From contig CAWAKJ010000007.1 in the NCBI GenBank assembly GCA_963782595.1, forward strand, positions 865,014-929,013: a stretch of DNA of 64,000 nucleotides, read 5' to 3'. The position numbers and the translations under genes were made by a program. The stretch is from JAMQPK01 sp963782595 (GTDB lineage Bacteria > Acidobacteriota > Vicinamibacteria > Vicinamibacterales > JAMQPK01). Shown piece after piece: positions 1-8,019 of the stretch (position 1 is its first letter; every line of letters starts with the position of its first letter). The notes beneath the pieces are model-generated. The model did no database searches, was not told the origin of the DNA, and saw only the letters and a program-made list of their open reading frames with translations.

Positions 1-104
1 CGGCCGTCGTCATTCTGTTCGCAGGGATTGCGCTCGTCGCGGCACTCGTGCCCGCCCGCCGCGCCGCCCGCGTCGATCCGCTCGTGGCGTTGAGATATGA
101 ATAA
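1..104 (+). CDS. C-terminal end of an ADOP/FtsX-type ABC transporter permease (partial)
   Basis: The reading frame is open from the window edge to TAA at 102-104 and gives only the last 33 or so residues. It shows a hydrophobic segment followed by the tail PARRAARVDPLVALRYE. This arrangement, a last membrane helix then (R)xDP(x)xxLR(x)E, is typical of the C-terminus of MacB/FtsX-like permeases and of the long acidobacterial duplicated orphan permeases (ADOP). The next permease gene starts only about 10 bp downstream, so the two probably belong to one transcription unit. The final 29 coding bases recur unchanged at 2605-2633. Everything upstream lies outside the window, so length and domain order cannot be judged. 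Confidence 0.75.
   Translation, partial: AVVILFAGIALVAALVPARRAARVDPLVALRYE
72..100 (+). repeat. 29-bp direct repeat, copy 1 (3' end of ADOP gene)
   Basis: The 29 bases ending just before the stop of the upstream permease (encoding VDPLVALRY) are identical to 2605-2633. The two copies flank the complete ADOP gene at 114-2582 in the same orientation and the same reading frame. The stop codon itself differs (TAA here, TAG in copy 2). Confidence 0.85.
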
Positions 105-113
105 GGGTTGTTC

Positions 114-2582
114 ATGACTGGCATGGTTCAGGACCTTCGGTATGCGCTTCGCGCACTGAAGAACAGTCCGGGCTTTACCGCCGTGGCCGTGCTGACCCTC
201 GCACTCGGCATCGGCGTAAACACCACGGTCTTTACCCTTCTAAATAGCGTGTTGCTGCAACCGTTGGGGCATCCTAACCCCGAACAGTTGATGCACTTCG
301 ACCGACTGCTTTCCGTGGGTGAGTACCATGAGTTTCGACAGATCAATCAATCGTTTAAGGAGGTTGGTTCGTACACCGCGGGTATCGACGCGTACACGAC
401 CAGTGAAGTCAACCTGACGGCTGGCGATCGGCCACTACGAGTGCGATCGATTTCCGTTGACGCCCATCTTCTTCGCACGTTGGCTATCGGCCCTGCACAA
501 GGACGCTTTTTCACGGACGAGGAAACGCGCTTTGGTATGGGAGGACTTGCTCGCCCAGTCGCGATTCTTTCGCATGAGTTGTGGCAGACCGCGTTCGACG
601 GTCGGTCAGTCATGGGACATACGACGAGCATCGGCGGGCGAACACATGAAATCGTCGGGATCATGCCGCCTGGCCTCGATTTAATGGATCACCGCATCGG
701 CGTCTGGCTCCCTGTGGGTAGTCCGGCAGCGATTCGAGATAATCGCGCCTCTCACCTGCTCCAGGTGATTGGACGCCTGAAACCCGGCGTCACCCCACAA
801 GCGGCAGAGACCGAACTGACAACATTGATCGAACAGTGGCGGGTGCGGACCGGTGCATCCGGCCACGTGCCGACCAATCGGCCTACCGACGCTGCTGACC
901 ATGCGCTTGGCCTGCGCCCGATGCAGGAAATGGTTGTGGGTGAAGCGGGTCGGCACATTTGGACCCTTCAGGCGGCGGTGGGATTCGTCCTGCTCATCGC
1001 ATGCGCAAATCTTGCGAACCTTTTCCTCGCGCGAGCGGAGTCTCGCCGGCGTGAATTCTCAGTCCGGGCGGCGCTCGGAGCGAGTCGCAGCCGGCTGCTT
1101 GGACAAGTCGTGACCGAGAGTTTGCTACTGGCAACGGCAGGTGGCGCGATCGGGCTCGCTCTGGCACACGCGACGGTGCGCACGGTAAGTCGGGTATACG
1201 CGACAGCTGTCCCACGTTCTGATGAGTTGACGATCGATGCCGCTGTGCTGCTGTTTACAGTCGGCCTTTCGATCGTTACCGGACTACTCTTCGGACTCGT
1301 ACCGCTTCTGCAGAGGCCGGTTCATGAACAGCTTGGCCACACGCTGAGGAGTGGCGGAGACCGAGGTGGCAGTAGTGCGGGTCGGCCTCGGGTTCGTGCC
1401 GCGCTCGTAGTCACTGAAATCGCCCTGACCGTGATGCTCGTTGTGGCAGCGGGTTTGTTGATTCGCTCGTCCTACCAGCTCGCCAATGTGGATGCCGGCT
1501 TCGAGCGCTCTAATCTAGTGACATTCTCATTGACACTGGCCGAGCCTTACGAGCCCGACACGCGTGCGCAGGCGTATCGCCGAATTCTCAATGGGCTGCT
1601 GGCGGTGCCGGGCGTACAGTCGGCAGCGTTGATGTCTGGTCTACCGCCCAAGAGATCGCTGCAGGCAGTCCCCACACGAATCGAAAACGATGCTGCCTCG
1701 GATGGACGCGCGGTTGAGGTAGTCGATTACTACCAGTTCGTCATGGGCGACTACTTTCGCACAATGGGCATTCCGATTGTGGCAGGGCGCGGCTTCAATG
1801 GCCCTGAGGGAGCCTCCAATGCGAGGGCGGTGGTGATTAACGAAACGCTCGCAAGGAAAGTGTGGAGTGGGCGCAGTCCAATCGGCGAGCGACTGCGGCC
1901 AAATCTCGGAGCCGCCATCGGCCTCGCAGGGAACCAGTGGCACACCGTCATCGGTGTGGCCCGTGACGTCAAGCAGGGAGGCGTCGAACAGGCTGTCGGG
2001 ACGGAAATCTACGTGTCGCTTGACGAAATTGGAATGGCGGCACCAACAGCAAACGCAGTGCTGAGAACGACACTGCCTCCGCCCGCACTCGGCCGACCAC
2101 TGGACACGGTGGTTCGAGAGGTTGATCCGAATGTTCCGGTCGTCCGGCTGCAACACATGGAGTGGGCATTTGCCGATGCGAATCGTCGGCCAAGGTTTCT
2201 CGCTCAACTTCTTGGCGCGTTCGCTGCCCTGGGGCTCATGCTGGCTGTCGTAGGGATCTACGGCGTGCTGTCTTATCTTGTCACCGAGCGGCGGCGAGAA
2301 CTCGCCATCCGAATGGCACTTGGGGCGCAGCGCTCCCGTGTCATCGGCCTCGTGATGAAAGACGGGTTTGTGTTGACGGCCATCGGTCTGCTGATCGGAA
2401 TTATCGGCGCGCTGAGCCTGAATCGCGTTATGGAAACACTTCTGTTTGGCGTGCGCGCAACCGATGCCATGACGCTGCTGAGCGTTGTTACTGCTGTGGC
2501 AATCGCGTCGGCGTTCGCGTGCTGGGTGCCGGCATGGCGCGCGTCTCGACTAGATCCGAACGTAGTACTACGGGATCAGTGA
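114..2582 (+). CDS. ABC transporter permease, ADOP family (MacB/FtsX-like)
   Basis: An 822-residue integral membrane protein of the acidobacterial duplicated orphan permease type. After the N-terminal DLRYALRALKNSPGF signature there is one helix (residues about 20-45), a MacB-type periplasmic domain, and an FtsX core with three helices (GFVLLIACANLANLFLARAE and following). A second helix, second periplasmic domain and second FtsX core follow, ending RLDPNVVLRDQ. Such proteins are thought to export hydrophobic compounds or peptides with a separate MacB-like ATPase; none is encoded here. ATG 114 is preferred over the upstream TTG at 108; ATG 123 is also possible. It is uninterrupted, unlike the two other full-length ADOP genes in the window. 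It lies precisely between two copies of the end of the preceding ADOP gene. Confidence 0.88.
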   Translation: MTGMVQDLRYALRALKNSPGFTAVAVLTLALGIGVNTTVFTLLNSVLLQPLGHPNPEQLMHFDRLLSVGEYHEFRQINQSFKEVGSYTAGIDAYTTSEVNLTAGDRPLRVRSISVDAHLLRTLAIGPAQGRFFTDEETRFGMGGLARPVAILSHELWQTAFDGRSVMGHTTSIGGRTHEIVGIMPPGLDLMDHRIGVWLPVGSPAAIRDNRASHLLQVIGRLKPGVTPQAAETELTTLIEQWRVRTGASGHVPTNRPTDAADHALGLRPMQEMVVGEAGRHIWTLQAAVGFVLLIACANLANLFLARAESRRREFSVRAALGASRSRLLGQVVTESLLLATAGGAIGLALAHATVRTVSRVYATAVPRSDELTIDAAVLLFTVGLSIVTGLLFGLVPLLQRPVHEQLGHTLRSGGDRGGSSAGRPRVRAALVVTEIALTVMLVVAAGLLIRSSYQLANVDAGFERSNLVTFSLTLAEPYEPDTRAQAYRRILNGLLAVPGVQSAALMSGLPPKRSLQAVPTRIENDAASDGRAVEVVDYYQFVMGDYFRTMGIPIVAGRGFNGPEGASNARAVVINETLARKVWSGRSPIGERLRPNLGAAIGLAGNQWHTVIGVARDVKQGGVEQAVGTEIYVSLDEIGMAAPTANAVLRTTLPPPALGRPLDTVVREVDPNVPVVRLQHMEWAFADANRRPRFLAQLLGAFAALGLMLAVVGIYGVLSYLVTERRRELAIRMALGAQRSRVIGLVMKDGFVLTAIGLLIGIIGALSLNRVMETLLFGVRATDAMTLLSVVTAVAIASAFACWVPAWRASRLDPNVVLRDQ

Positions 2583-2592
2583 TTGTCTGGTG

Positions 2593-2637
2593 CGTGCCGC
2601 GCGTGTCGATCCGCTCGTGGCGTTGAGATATGAGTAG
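2593..2637 (+). pseudogene. Residual C-terminal tail of an ADOP permease
   Basis: Fifteen codons, RAARVDPLVALRYE plus TAG, reproduce the tail of the permease that ends at 104. They sit 10 bp after the stop of the intact ADOP gene. The tail has no start codon, no membrane segment and no room for a gene, so it is a remnant. It arose either by duplication of the upstream gene end around the inserted 114-2582 gene, or as the leftover of a third tandem paralogue removed by recombination. Confidence 0.75.
2605..2633 (+). repeat. 29-bp direct repeat, copy 2
   Basis: Identical to 72-100, about 2.53 kb apart, with a complete permease gene between. Identity stops one base before each stop codon. Confidence 0.85.
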
Positions 2638-2645
2638 GGGTAGTA

Positions 2646-2714
2646 CGTCGGCTGCTATCGAATGGCAATCGTCAGTAGATACGTGATTGCAGGCTCACAA
2701 TATTGCAGCCGACG
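2646..2714. other. Long nested inverted repeat downstream of the ADOP remnant
   Basis: CGTCGGCTGC (2646-2655) is the exact reverse complement of GCAGCCGACG (2705-2714). Inside it, GCAATC (2665-2670) pairs with GATTGC (2685-2690). The predicted structure is a two-storey hairpin of about 69 nt beginning nine bases after the remnant stop codon. It could terminate permease transcription, although only a weak CTTTACTT tract follows, or be the end of a small mobile or dispersed element. The rest of the 2638-2994 spacer holds nothing I can recognise. Confidence 0.55.
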
Positions 2715-2994
2715 CTTTACTTCGATCCCGTACTTACCACTCTGTGGGAACAACCGCCTTCCAGCGTCGCGCATACTCGGCGAGTGACTTTCCAGGGAAT
2801 CGTTCGAGTCGAATCTCGAGTTCTTGACGCGGCGTACCTGTCCGCGCCCTGACGCCTTGCCCGATCGGTCTCGGGCAAGTCTGTTCGCTTTGGGTTACCG
2901 AACTCCTGCGCGGCAAGTACTACCTTTCGTAAGATACTTGTCGGCTAGAAATGACCCTCCTGCCTCCTCCAATGAACAGGGCGGACTCGTTCTG

Positions 2995-4017
2995 ATGGCC
3001 CAACCGCCTGGGGGGCCTGACGTCCTGGACGCCAAGTGGCTTGAGACTGCACTGCGAGCACGGGCGTTCCCAACGGCGCGCGTCCGCCGCGTAGCTCACG
3101 AGATCATCGGCGTCGGCTATGGCCTCGCGGGGACAGCCGCGCGCGTAACGCTGGAGGGCGATGCCATTCCTCAGACGCTCGTCTTGAAGTGGGCCGCGAC
3201 GGCGCACGTCCAGCGCGAAGCGCATTTCTACGAGTCGCTCGCGCCGCGCTTGGGCCTGCGGTTTGCGCGGCTTCACGCCTGTGCCTGGGCCGACGAGGCC
3301 GATCGCGGTGTGCTCGTCTTCGAGGACATGGCTCCAGCGCGTCAGGGCGACATCCTCCTCGGGGCGACAGCAGGCGAGGCCGACAGACTCATCGACGCGA
3401 TGGCAGTCTTCCACGGGCAGTTTTGGGGCGGGACCGACGTAGACATAGCGTTGCTCTCTTCATGGCATGACGTCGCCGAAAAGCGCCTCGCGAATCTCGC
3501 CGAAACACTGCCGGTGTTTCTTCAGACGTGGCGGGGCCGCGTCCCTGATGCCGCGTTCGCATTTGCGGCCGAATTGCCGACGAGGACCGAGGATGCATAT
3601 GGCGAGCTGAAGGCGGCGCCGCCGACGCTGATCCACGGCGACCTACACCTCGACAACGTGCTCTTCTGTGGGGACGGGACCCCGATCGTGATCGATTGGC
3701 CCAGCGTCAGCCGTGGACCGGCCGCAGCCGACTTTGGCCACTTCCTCGCCGAAAGTCTCACGCCGATCACGCGTCGCGCGGAGCAGCGCAGGCTCGCGAA
3801 GCGTTACGCGGCCGCACTTGCCGCCCGCGGGATTGAAGGCTACGGCCCCGACGCACTGCGGCGTGACGCGGAGCGTGTGATGGTCGTCTTGTTTGGTGCG
3901 GCCATCCGGTGGGCGGCGGGACCGAATTCCCCGAGGCCGGACGTTCCACGTGCGCCGGCTTTGGCGGAGTCACTGCTCCGGAACACTGCTCTCGCCGTCG
4001 TCGAGGGCCTTGCGTGA
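2995..4017 (+). CDS. APH/choline-kinase-like phosphotransferase
   Basis: A 340-residue soluble kinase-fold protein. The Brenner loop HGDLHLDN is at residues 214-221 (catalytic Asp216), followed by the metal-binding IDW with Asp234. The N-lobe shows the lysine strand TLVLKWA, and a GVGYGLAGTAARV segment replaces the glycine-rich loop. This is the aminoglycoside phosphotransferase / ecdysteroid-kinase-like superfamily, which phosphorylates small hydroxylated compounds with ATP; the substrate cannot be told from sequence. The frame stays open upstream to 2824, but that part has no family resemblance, so ATG 2995 is used. No strong ribosome site is seen. It is followed 69 bp later by an FGE-fold gene on the same strand. 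Confidence 0.8.
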   Translation: MAQPPGGPDVLDAKWLETALRARAFPTARVRRVAHEIIGVGYGLAGTAARVTLEGDAIPQTLVLKWAATAHVQREAHFYESLAPRLGLRFARLHACAWADEADRGVLVFEDMAPARQGDILLGATAGEADRLIDAMAVFHGQFWGGTDVDIALLSSWHDVAEKRLANLAETLPVFLQTWRGRVPDAAFAFAAELPTRTEDAYGELKAAPPTLIHGDLHLDNVLFCGDGTPIVIDWPSVSRGPAAADFGHFLAESLTPITRRAEQRRLAKRYAAALAARGIEGYGPDALRRDAERVMVVLFGAAIRWAAGPNSPRPDVPRAPALAESLLRNTALAVVEGLA

Positions 4018-4043
4018 GCGTATCTGAGGCGGGAGCCACCGGC

Positions 4044-4064
4044 ATTCTGAATTCTGACTTCTTA
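4044..4064. repeat. Short degenerate heptanucleotide tandem repeat
   Basis: Three in-phase 7-mers ATTCTGA, ATTCTGA, CTTCTTA lie in the spacer between the phosphotransferase and the FGE-like gene. It is one of four short-period tandem tracts found in spacers of this window (see also 15676, 18235 and 61292). Confidence 0.5.
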
Positions 4065-4080
4065 GATCCCGCATTATGAT
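4052..4080 (+). promoter_or_regulatory. Possible promoter of the FGE-like gene
   Basis: TATGAT (4075-4080) matches the -10 consensus in 5 of 6 positions, and TTCTGA (4052-4057) stands 17 bp upstream as a poor -35. Transcription would start at or next to ATG 4087, giving a leaderless mRNA, which fits the lack of a ribosome site. The -35 lies within the heptamer repeat, so this may be chance. Confidence 0.3.
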
Positions 4081-4086
4081 CGCACG

Positions 4087-4815
4087 ATGGCAGATTCGCG
4101 CTCGTCCGTATTCGTCCCAGCTTTCGCACCGATCGCGGGAGGCTGGTTCACCATGGGCACTGCGCTCGGTTACGAGGACGAGCGTCCACCGCATCCTGTT
4201 TTCGTCGATGGATTCGAGCTGGGCGTGTGTCCCGTCACGCGCGCGGAATACGAGTGCTTCGTGGACGCCACACAGCACGAACCACCGCGCGAGTGGTCGT
4301 CTCCCCTGTTTGCACAAGCGGATCTTCCCGTCGTCGGCGTGAGCTGGATCGATGCGGTCGCGTATTGCACATGGCGATCCGAGCAAGATGGCCGTCCGGT
4401 CCGGCTGCCGACCGAAGCCGAGTGGGAATACGCCGCGCGCGGCCCTCAGCAGGCGCTCTTCCCGTGGGGTGACGTTATGCCGGAGTGGATTCCGAACGGC
4501 GGACGCGGTCCATTACAGGCGCCGTGGCCGGTGACACTCGGCGAACCGACCGCCTTCGGCCTTCTCGGCATCGCGACGAACGTGCACGAGTGGTGCGCCG
4601 ATTGGCACGACAAGGACTATTACAGCCGATCACCGGAGCGAAATCCCGCCGGCCCCGACCAGGGCGTGCGACGTGCCGCGCGCGGCGGAGCGTGGCGCCA
4701 CGCGCACACTATTTGCCGCGTCACGCTGCGCAGTAAGCTCGATCCGTCGTTCCGATACAATGACTTTGGGTTCCGCCTCGCGCGAAGCCTCGCCGACACG
4801 AGTCATGATGGTTGA
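4087..4815 (+). CDS. Formylglycine-generating-enzyme-fold (SUMF1/FGE-sulfatase) protein
   Basis: A 242-residue single-domain protein of the FGE-sulfatase fold. Family landmarks in order: FTMGTA near the start, CPVTRAEYECF, PVVGVSWIDAVAYC, RLPTEAEWEYAAR, FPWGD, NVHEWCADW, ARGGAW and FGFRLAR. The family includes formylglycine-generating oxidases, EgtB-like sulfoxide synthases and many proteins of unknown role. In true FGE two cysteines of the C-terminal GGSFLCxxxxC segment bind copper. Here the aligned positions are His205 and Cys210, so the copper pair is incomplete and sulfatase activation is doubtful. No sulfatase gene is nearby. No signal peptide is evident. A small lysine-rich gene follows 12 bp downstream, probably co-transcribed. 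Confidence 0.82.
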   Translation: MADSRSSVFVPAFAPIAGGWFTMGTALGYEDERPPHPVFVDGFELGVCPVTRAEYECFVDATQHEPPREWSSPLFAQADLPVVGVSWIDAVAYCTWRSEQDGRPVRLPTEAEWEYAARGPQQALFPWGDVMPEWIPNGGRGPLQAPWPVTLGEPTAFGLLGIATNVHEWCADWHDKDYYSRSPERNPAGPDQGVRRAARGGAWRHAHTICRVTLRSKLDPSFRYNDFGFRLARSLADTSHDG

Positions 4816-4827
4816 GAAGGAGCAGGC

Positions 4828-4941
4828 ATGGGAGACAAGGGTGGCAAGAAGGACAAGGAAAAAAACAAACAACAGCAGCTGACGAAACAGAAACAAGAGG
4901 AGCAAAAGAAGCAGGACAAGGCCCGGCCAAAGACTCCGTAG
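4828..4941 (+). CDS. 37-residue lysine/glutamine-rich basic protein
   Basis: This short gene encodes 37 residues beginning MGDKGGKKDKEKNKQQQ and ending KARPKTP; over a third are lysine. It has a good ribosome site (GAGAAGGAG, 4814-4822) at proper spacing from ATG 4828 and follows the FGE-like gene by 12 bp. Very similar tiny MGDKG-starting lysine-rich proteins are, from memory, widespread in unrelated bacteria as hypothetical proteins. The sequence should be disordered and highly charged, suggesting nucleic-acid or ribosome association. That role is inference; no function is known to me. Confidence 0.7.
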   Translation: MGDKGGKKDKEKNKQQQLTKQKQEEQKKQDKARPKTP

Positions 4942-5032
4942 CAGGAAGCTCAGGGATGTCTCGAAGAAGGGAACGAACTGCGGGGCAAGCCGAATCGTCT
5001 CCGACGCGGCCTGCCCGAAGGTGGTCGAACGA

Positions 5033-6413
5033 CTACTGTCCGAGGGGGAGCTGATCCGCCAGCCTGACCTTCCAGAGGTTGGTCGGTGCGTCGATCGGGA
5101 CTGCGATGCCAAAGTCGTTGTCGTTGATGATGTCGACGATGTTGGCGTTGCGGATGCTCAGGCCTTCCAGCTTGTAGGTCCAGAATGTCCGCTGGGCTGC
5201 GGGCTGATTCTCGAATTCCTCGAACACGATCTGCCTTGAGACATGCGTTGCGCCAGAGCCAGCCGTTTGTTCTGGAACGAGGGAGGCGTCGTGCACGCCA
5301 TTGATATCGGTCGCGCCTTCAAGGTCAACCAGAATCAGTTGGACGCCGCCTTTGCCTGGTTCGTCACTTCGTTCGAGCAGCAAGAGCTTCGTCGGTCCCA
5401 CCCAGGCCATCGCGCTCAGCTTGAGGTTGCCGGCGGTGGTGGGGGCCGGGACGGCCGGGTAGACGACTGGATCACTCATCCGGTAAATGTACTGACCCGT
5501 GACGGCAATGGCGTACGGATTGCTGACGTCCAGCTTCAGAATGCGAAGGACACGGCCATTCCTGCACTGATTGGTATTGGGAGAGCACCCCACCTCGAGC
5601 GGACTCTGCGTCATGGTGTACGCGGTCTGCTGGTCGGGCGAAATCGCCACACCCTCGAATCCTCGGTTGCCTCTCCGCTTCGCGAGCACCGCCGGGAGGG
5701 TTGAGCTCACAAGGTAGCTCGAGCCAGGCAGCGCCTTGCCAGTGGGAATGTAACGCTGTTCGATGACGCCGGTCGCAAGGTCCCCAACGAACAGCGACGG
5801 CCTGTTTTCCTCGACACCAAGGAACTTACCGTTCGGCAGGAGCGCGAAATCCTCCACGTCCATGCCGTTCACGTTGAACCCGCTGGTGCTTGTGCACGGG
5901 TTGAAGAACGACGGATCGTCGTTCTCGCCGCCGCCTGCCAGATTACTCAGGCCCGTGATGCCCGTAATACCGTTGGAGGTCACCAGGTTCACGATGTTCA
6001 GCAGTTCAATCGCTCCGCCGTTCGCACGAAACCTCACGATGGCGGGCGTGAACTGCGGCAGCGGGTGGGTTTTGCCGTTTGCGCTGCCACTGTCGCACGG
6101 CACGGTCGTGTCGGGAAAATGGTCGACGTTGGGCCCGCGGTCGGTGATCCCCAGGGTACTCGTTGCCACCCAGCGAGATGAGGCCCGAACCAATGGCCGG
6201 CTGATCGTCGACGACGAGCCCGTTGCCCGCCGCGGTATTGAGCTCGCTCTGCGTGTACCCGAAGTTCGTCAAGCTTATTGGGGCTAACTCAAACAGCCCA
6301 AGGAGCTTCGCGCCACGTGCCGGGTCGCCGGCCGCCCCAAGGTGAACAACCCCAGCCGCGCAGGCGGTCACGAGAACCAACGTCAGACCGATTCGTGTCT
6401 TGGAAGTATGCAT
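5033..6413 (-). CDS. Secreted esterase-like phytase-family protein, interrupted by one frameshift
   Basis: The gene starts at ATG 6413 with a signal peptide (TLVLVTACAAGVVHLGAAG) and runs in one frame to the motif ISLGGNEY. It continues in another frame from LGITDRGPNVDHFPD to the stop at 5033. Removing one C of the run at about 6149-6156 joins the two into a single protein of about 459 residues. The content (SGLISLGG, ITDRGPN, GMDVEDFALLPNGKF, GFEGVAISPDQQTAYT) matches the esterase-like-activity-of-phytase family, predicted beta-propeller proteins exported to the periplasm or outside. Whether this is a true pseudogene or a one-base consensus error cannot be decided here. It is convergent with the small lysine-rich gene, 91 bp away. 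Confidence 0.75.
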
Positions 6414-6592
6414 ATCCGGGAGTCTAGGGGGTGCTCTTGACTGCGCGGTGAAGGTGACATCAAGGGACTGTAAATAAAGTACGCCTGGCTTATTGGTGGC
6501 GGTGCCGCTGCTGGCCCGGGGGGCTCGCTCGCTCGCCGCCGGATGATCGTGTGCGGCCCGCCCGTTCTATGACCCCTGCTGGTTTGTGACGT

Positions 6593-7081
6593 TCAGGACA
6601 CTGCTTCGGAGACCGGTGTCTTCAGTTCCGGCTTAATGTAGGACCAGTGGACGTGGATGCTTTTCCATGTCCCCTGCGTCGCTCGGTACACTGCGGTTGC
6701 GTTCCAGCGCGCGACGACTGCGTCTGTCCCATCCGATCGGGTGCGATGGCTGAGGAGGTTGAACGTCAGCACCGCGATGTCACCATGCTGCTGTACCTTC
6801 GGGTCGATCATGTCGAAGCGGTCGACGCGAATTTTCCCTGTGTAGGGTGCGATCATTTTCTTCATAGCATCCAGGCCGTCGATCCGCTTCTCCTGCACCG
6901 GATCGAAGTACGTGAGCTCGGGCGCGTAGATCTCGATGTATCCCTGTGGATCGCCCTTGCCCCAGCGGTCGAGCGCGCCGCGCTCGAGGGCAATCACGGT
7001 GGCGGCCACATCTTCCTGCGAGGCGGATGCACACGACGTGGCGACGAGCGCGGGAAGGATCAGCAGCATAAGCGTCCGCAT
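6593..7081 (-). CDS. NTF2/SnoaL-like lipoprotein
   Basis: A 162-residue protein starting at ATG 7081, with ribosome site AGAGGAG five bases upstream. The N-terminus MRTLMLLILPALVATSCAS is a lipoprotein signal with lipobox cysteine 17. The mature part (AATVIALERGALDRWGKGD, YAPELTYFDP, ITPF-like sheets ending HVHWSYIKP) matches the nuclear-transport-factor-2 / DUF4440-SnoaL cone fold, used for ligand binding or isomerase-type reactions. No catalytic residues can be assigned. It lies 13 bp after the stop of the ECF sigma factor at 7095-7979, so both are probably one transcription unit and the lipoprotein may belong to that regulon. Confidence 0.78.
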   Translation of the reverse strand: MRTLMLLILPALVATSCASASQEDVAATVIALERGALDRWGKGDPQGYIEIYAPELTYFDPVQEKRIDGLDAMKKMIAPYTGKIRVDRFDMIDPKVQQHGDIAVLTFNLLSHRTRSDGTDAVVARWNATAVYRATQGTWKSIHVHWSYIKPELKTPVSEAVS

Positions 7082-7094
7082 GGGATCTCCTCTT

Positions 7095-7979
7095 TTATCT
7101 GGTGAGTAGCGACCGGCACTCGGGACTGTCGAGCAGCATCCGCATGGCCGCCAGGAAATCTGGTGCCGCGTGGAATGGATGAGCGCGGTGGATCTCGCCG
7201 TACGCGGAATCGAGCGCCTCGAGCCCCTCCAGCGCGTCGGGGGCCACATCGCGCACTCGGGTCACATGCGCGCGCGCGAACAACAGCCTGTGGGGATCGA
7301 GATAACCGGCCTGGATGAATCCTTGCGTTTTCTTCGCGCAGCGGCACGGGTTGGCGCTGTTGACGAGCCCGCACTGCCCCTGCATGAAGCTGTGCAGATC
7401 TCGTCGTGCCCGCGTGAGCCTCTGCCGGAACGCGTCGCGCGAGACCTCCAGCAGCTCGGCGCCAACGCTGTCGGGCACCCCGAGGATACCGCCGAGGATA
7501 TACACGAGCCGCTGCTCGCGATCGAGGCACAGCAGCATCCCGGATGTGCAGCCGATCTTCGCCTCCTGCACCAGCAACTGGACGTCAGCGGGCACGGACG
7601 ACGGATCCGGCAGGTCGAGATCGGCCGTATTATCGAGCCCACGCGCGTAGTCGCTGAACGAGATCGTGTCGGGCTTGTCCCCACGGCGCTTGATGTTCAG
7701 CGCGTGATTAACGACGATGCGGTAGAGCCAGGTGCGGAAGCTACTGCGGCTTTCGAACGTTGAGAGTTTCGTCAAGACCTTGATCAGCACTTCTTGCGTG
7801 GCGTCTTCGGCCTCCTGGGGGTAATAAAGCATTCGAACCAGGATGTTGTAGATCCACTGTTGGTGGCGCTTGAGGAGCGTCTCCAGCGCCTGCCGGCTGC
7901 CCATCTGCACACGCCGAACGAGAGCGAGGTCCTCCGGGTCCGTGTCGGCTTGCTCCGTTAGAGGATTCACGTGTGGCAT
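7095..7979 (-). CDS. ECF-type sigma-70 factor with Cys-containing C-terminal extension
   Basis: A 294-residue RNA polymerase sigma factor. Region 2 lies at about residues 30-100 (ALETLLKRHQQWIYNIL, DATQEVLIKVLTKL, FRTWLYRIVVNHALN) and region 4 at about 150-200 (DREQRLVYILGGILG, VSRDAFRQRLTRARRDL). Normal ECF factors end near 200. Here about 95 more residues follow, opening with the motif NPCRCAKKTQGFIQAGYLD. The paired cysteines suggest a metal or redox sensor built into the sigma factor, an inference supported by the absence of an adjacent anti-sigma gene. It heads a two-gene unit with the NTF2-like lipoprotein. The helix-turn-helix is degenerate (EVSRDAF in place of the usual IA.x.lg.s...VK), yet the fold is clear. 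Confidence 0.85.
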   Translation of the reverse strand: MPHVNPLTEQADTDPEDLALVRRVQMGSRQALETLLKRHQQWIYNILVRMLYYPQEAEDATQEVLIKVLTKLSTFESRSSFRTWLYRIVVNHALNIKRRGDKPDTISFSDYARGLDNTADLDLPDPSSVPADVQLLVQEAKIGCTSGMLLCLDREQRLVYILGGILGVPDSVGAELLEVSRDAFRQRLTRARRDLHSFMQGQCGLVNSANPCRCAKKTQGFIQAGYLDPHRLLFARAHVTRVRDVAPDALEGLEALDSAYGEIHRAHPFHAAPDFLAAMRMLLDSPECRSLLTR

Positions 7980-8019
7980 CTGGCTATCTTAGACACACGC
8001 AGAACGTGACTGTGACAGC

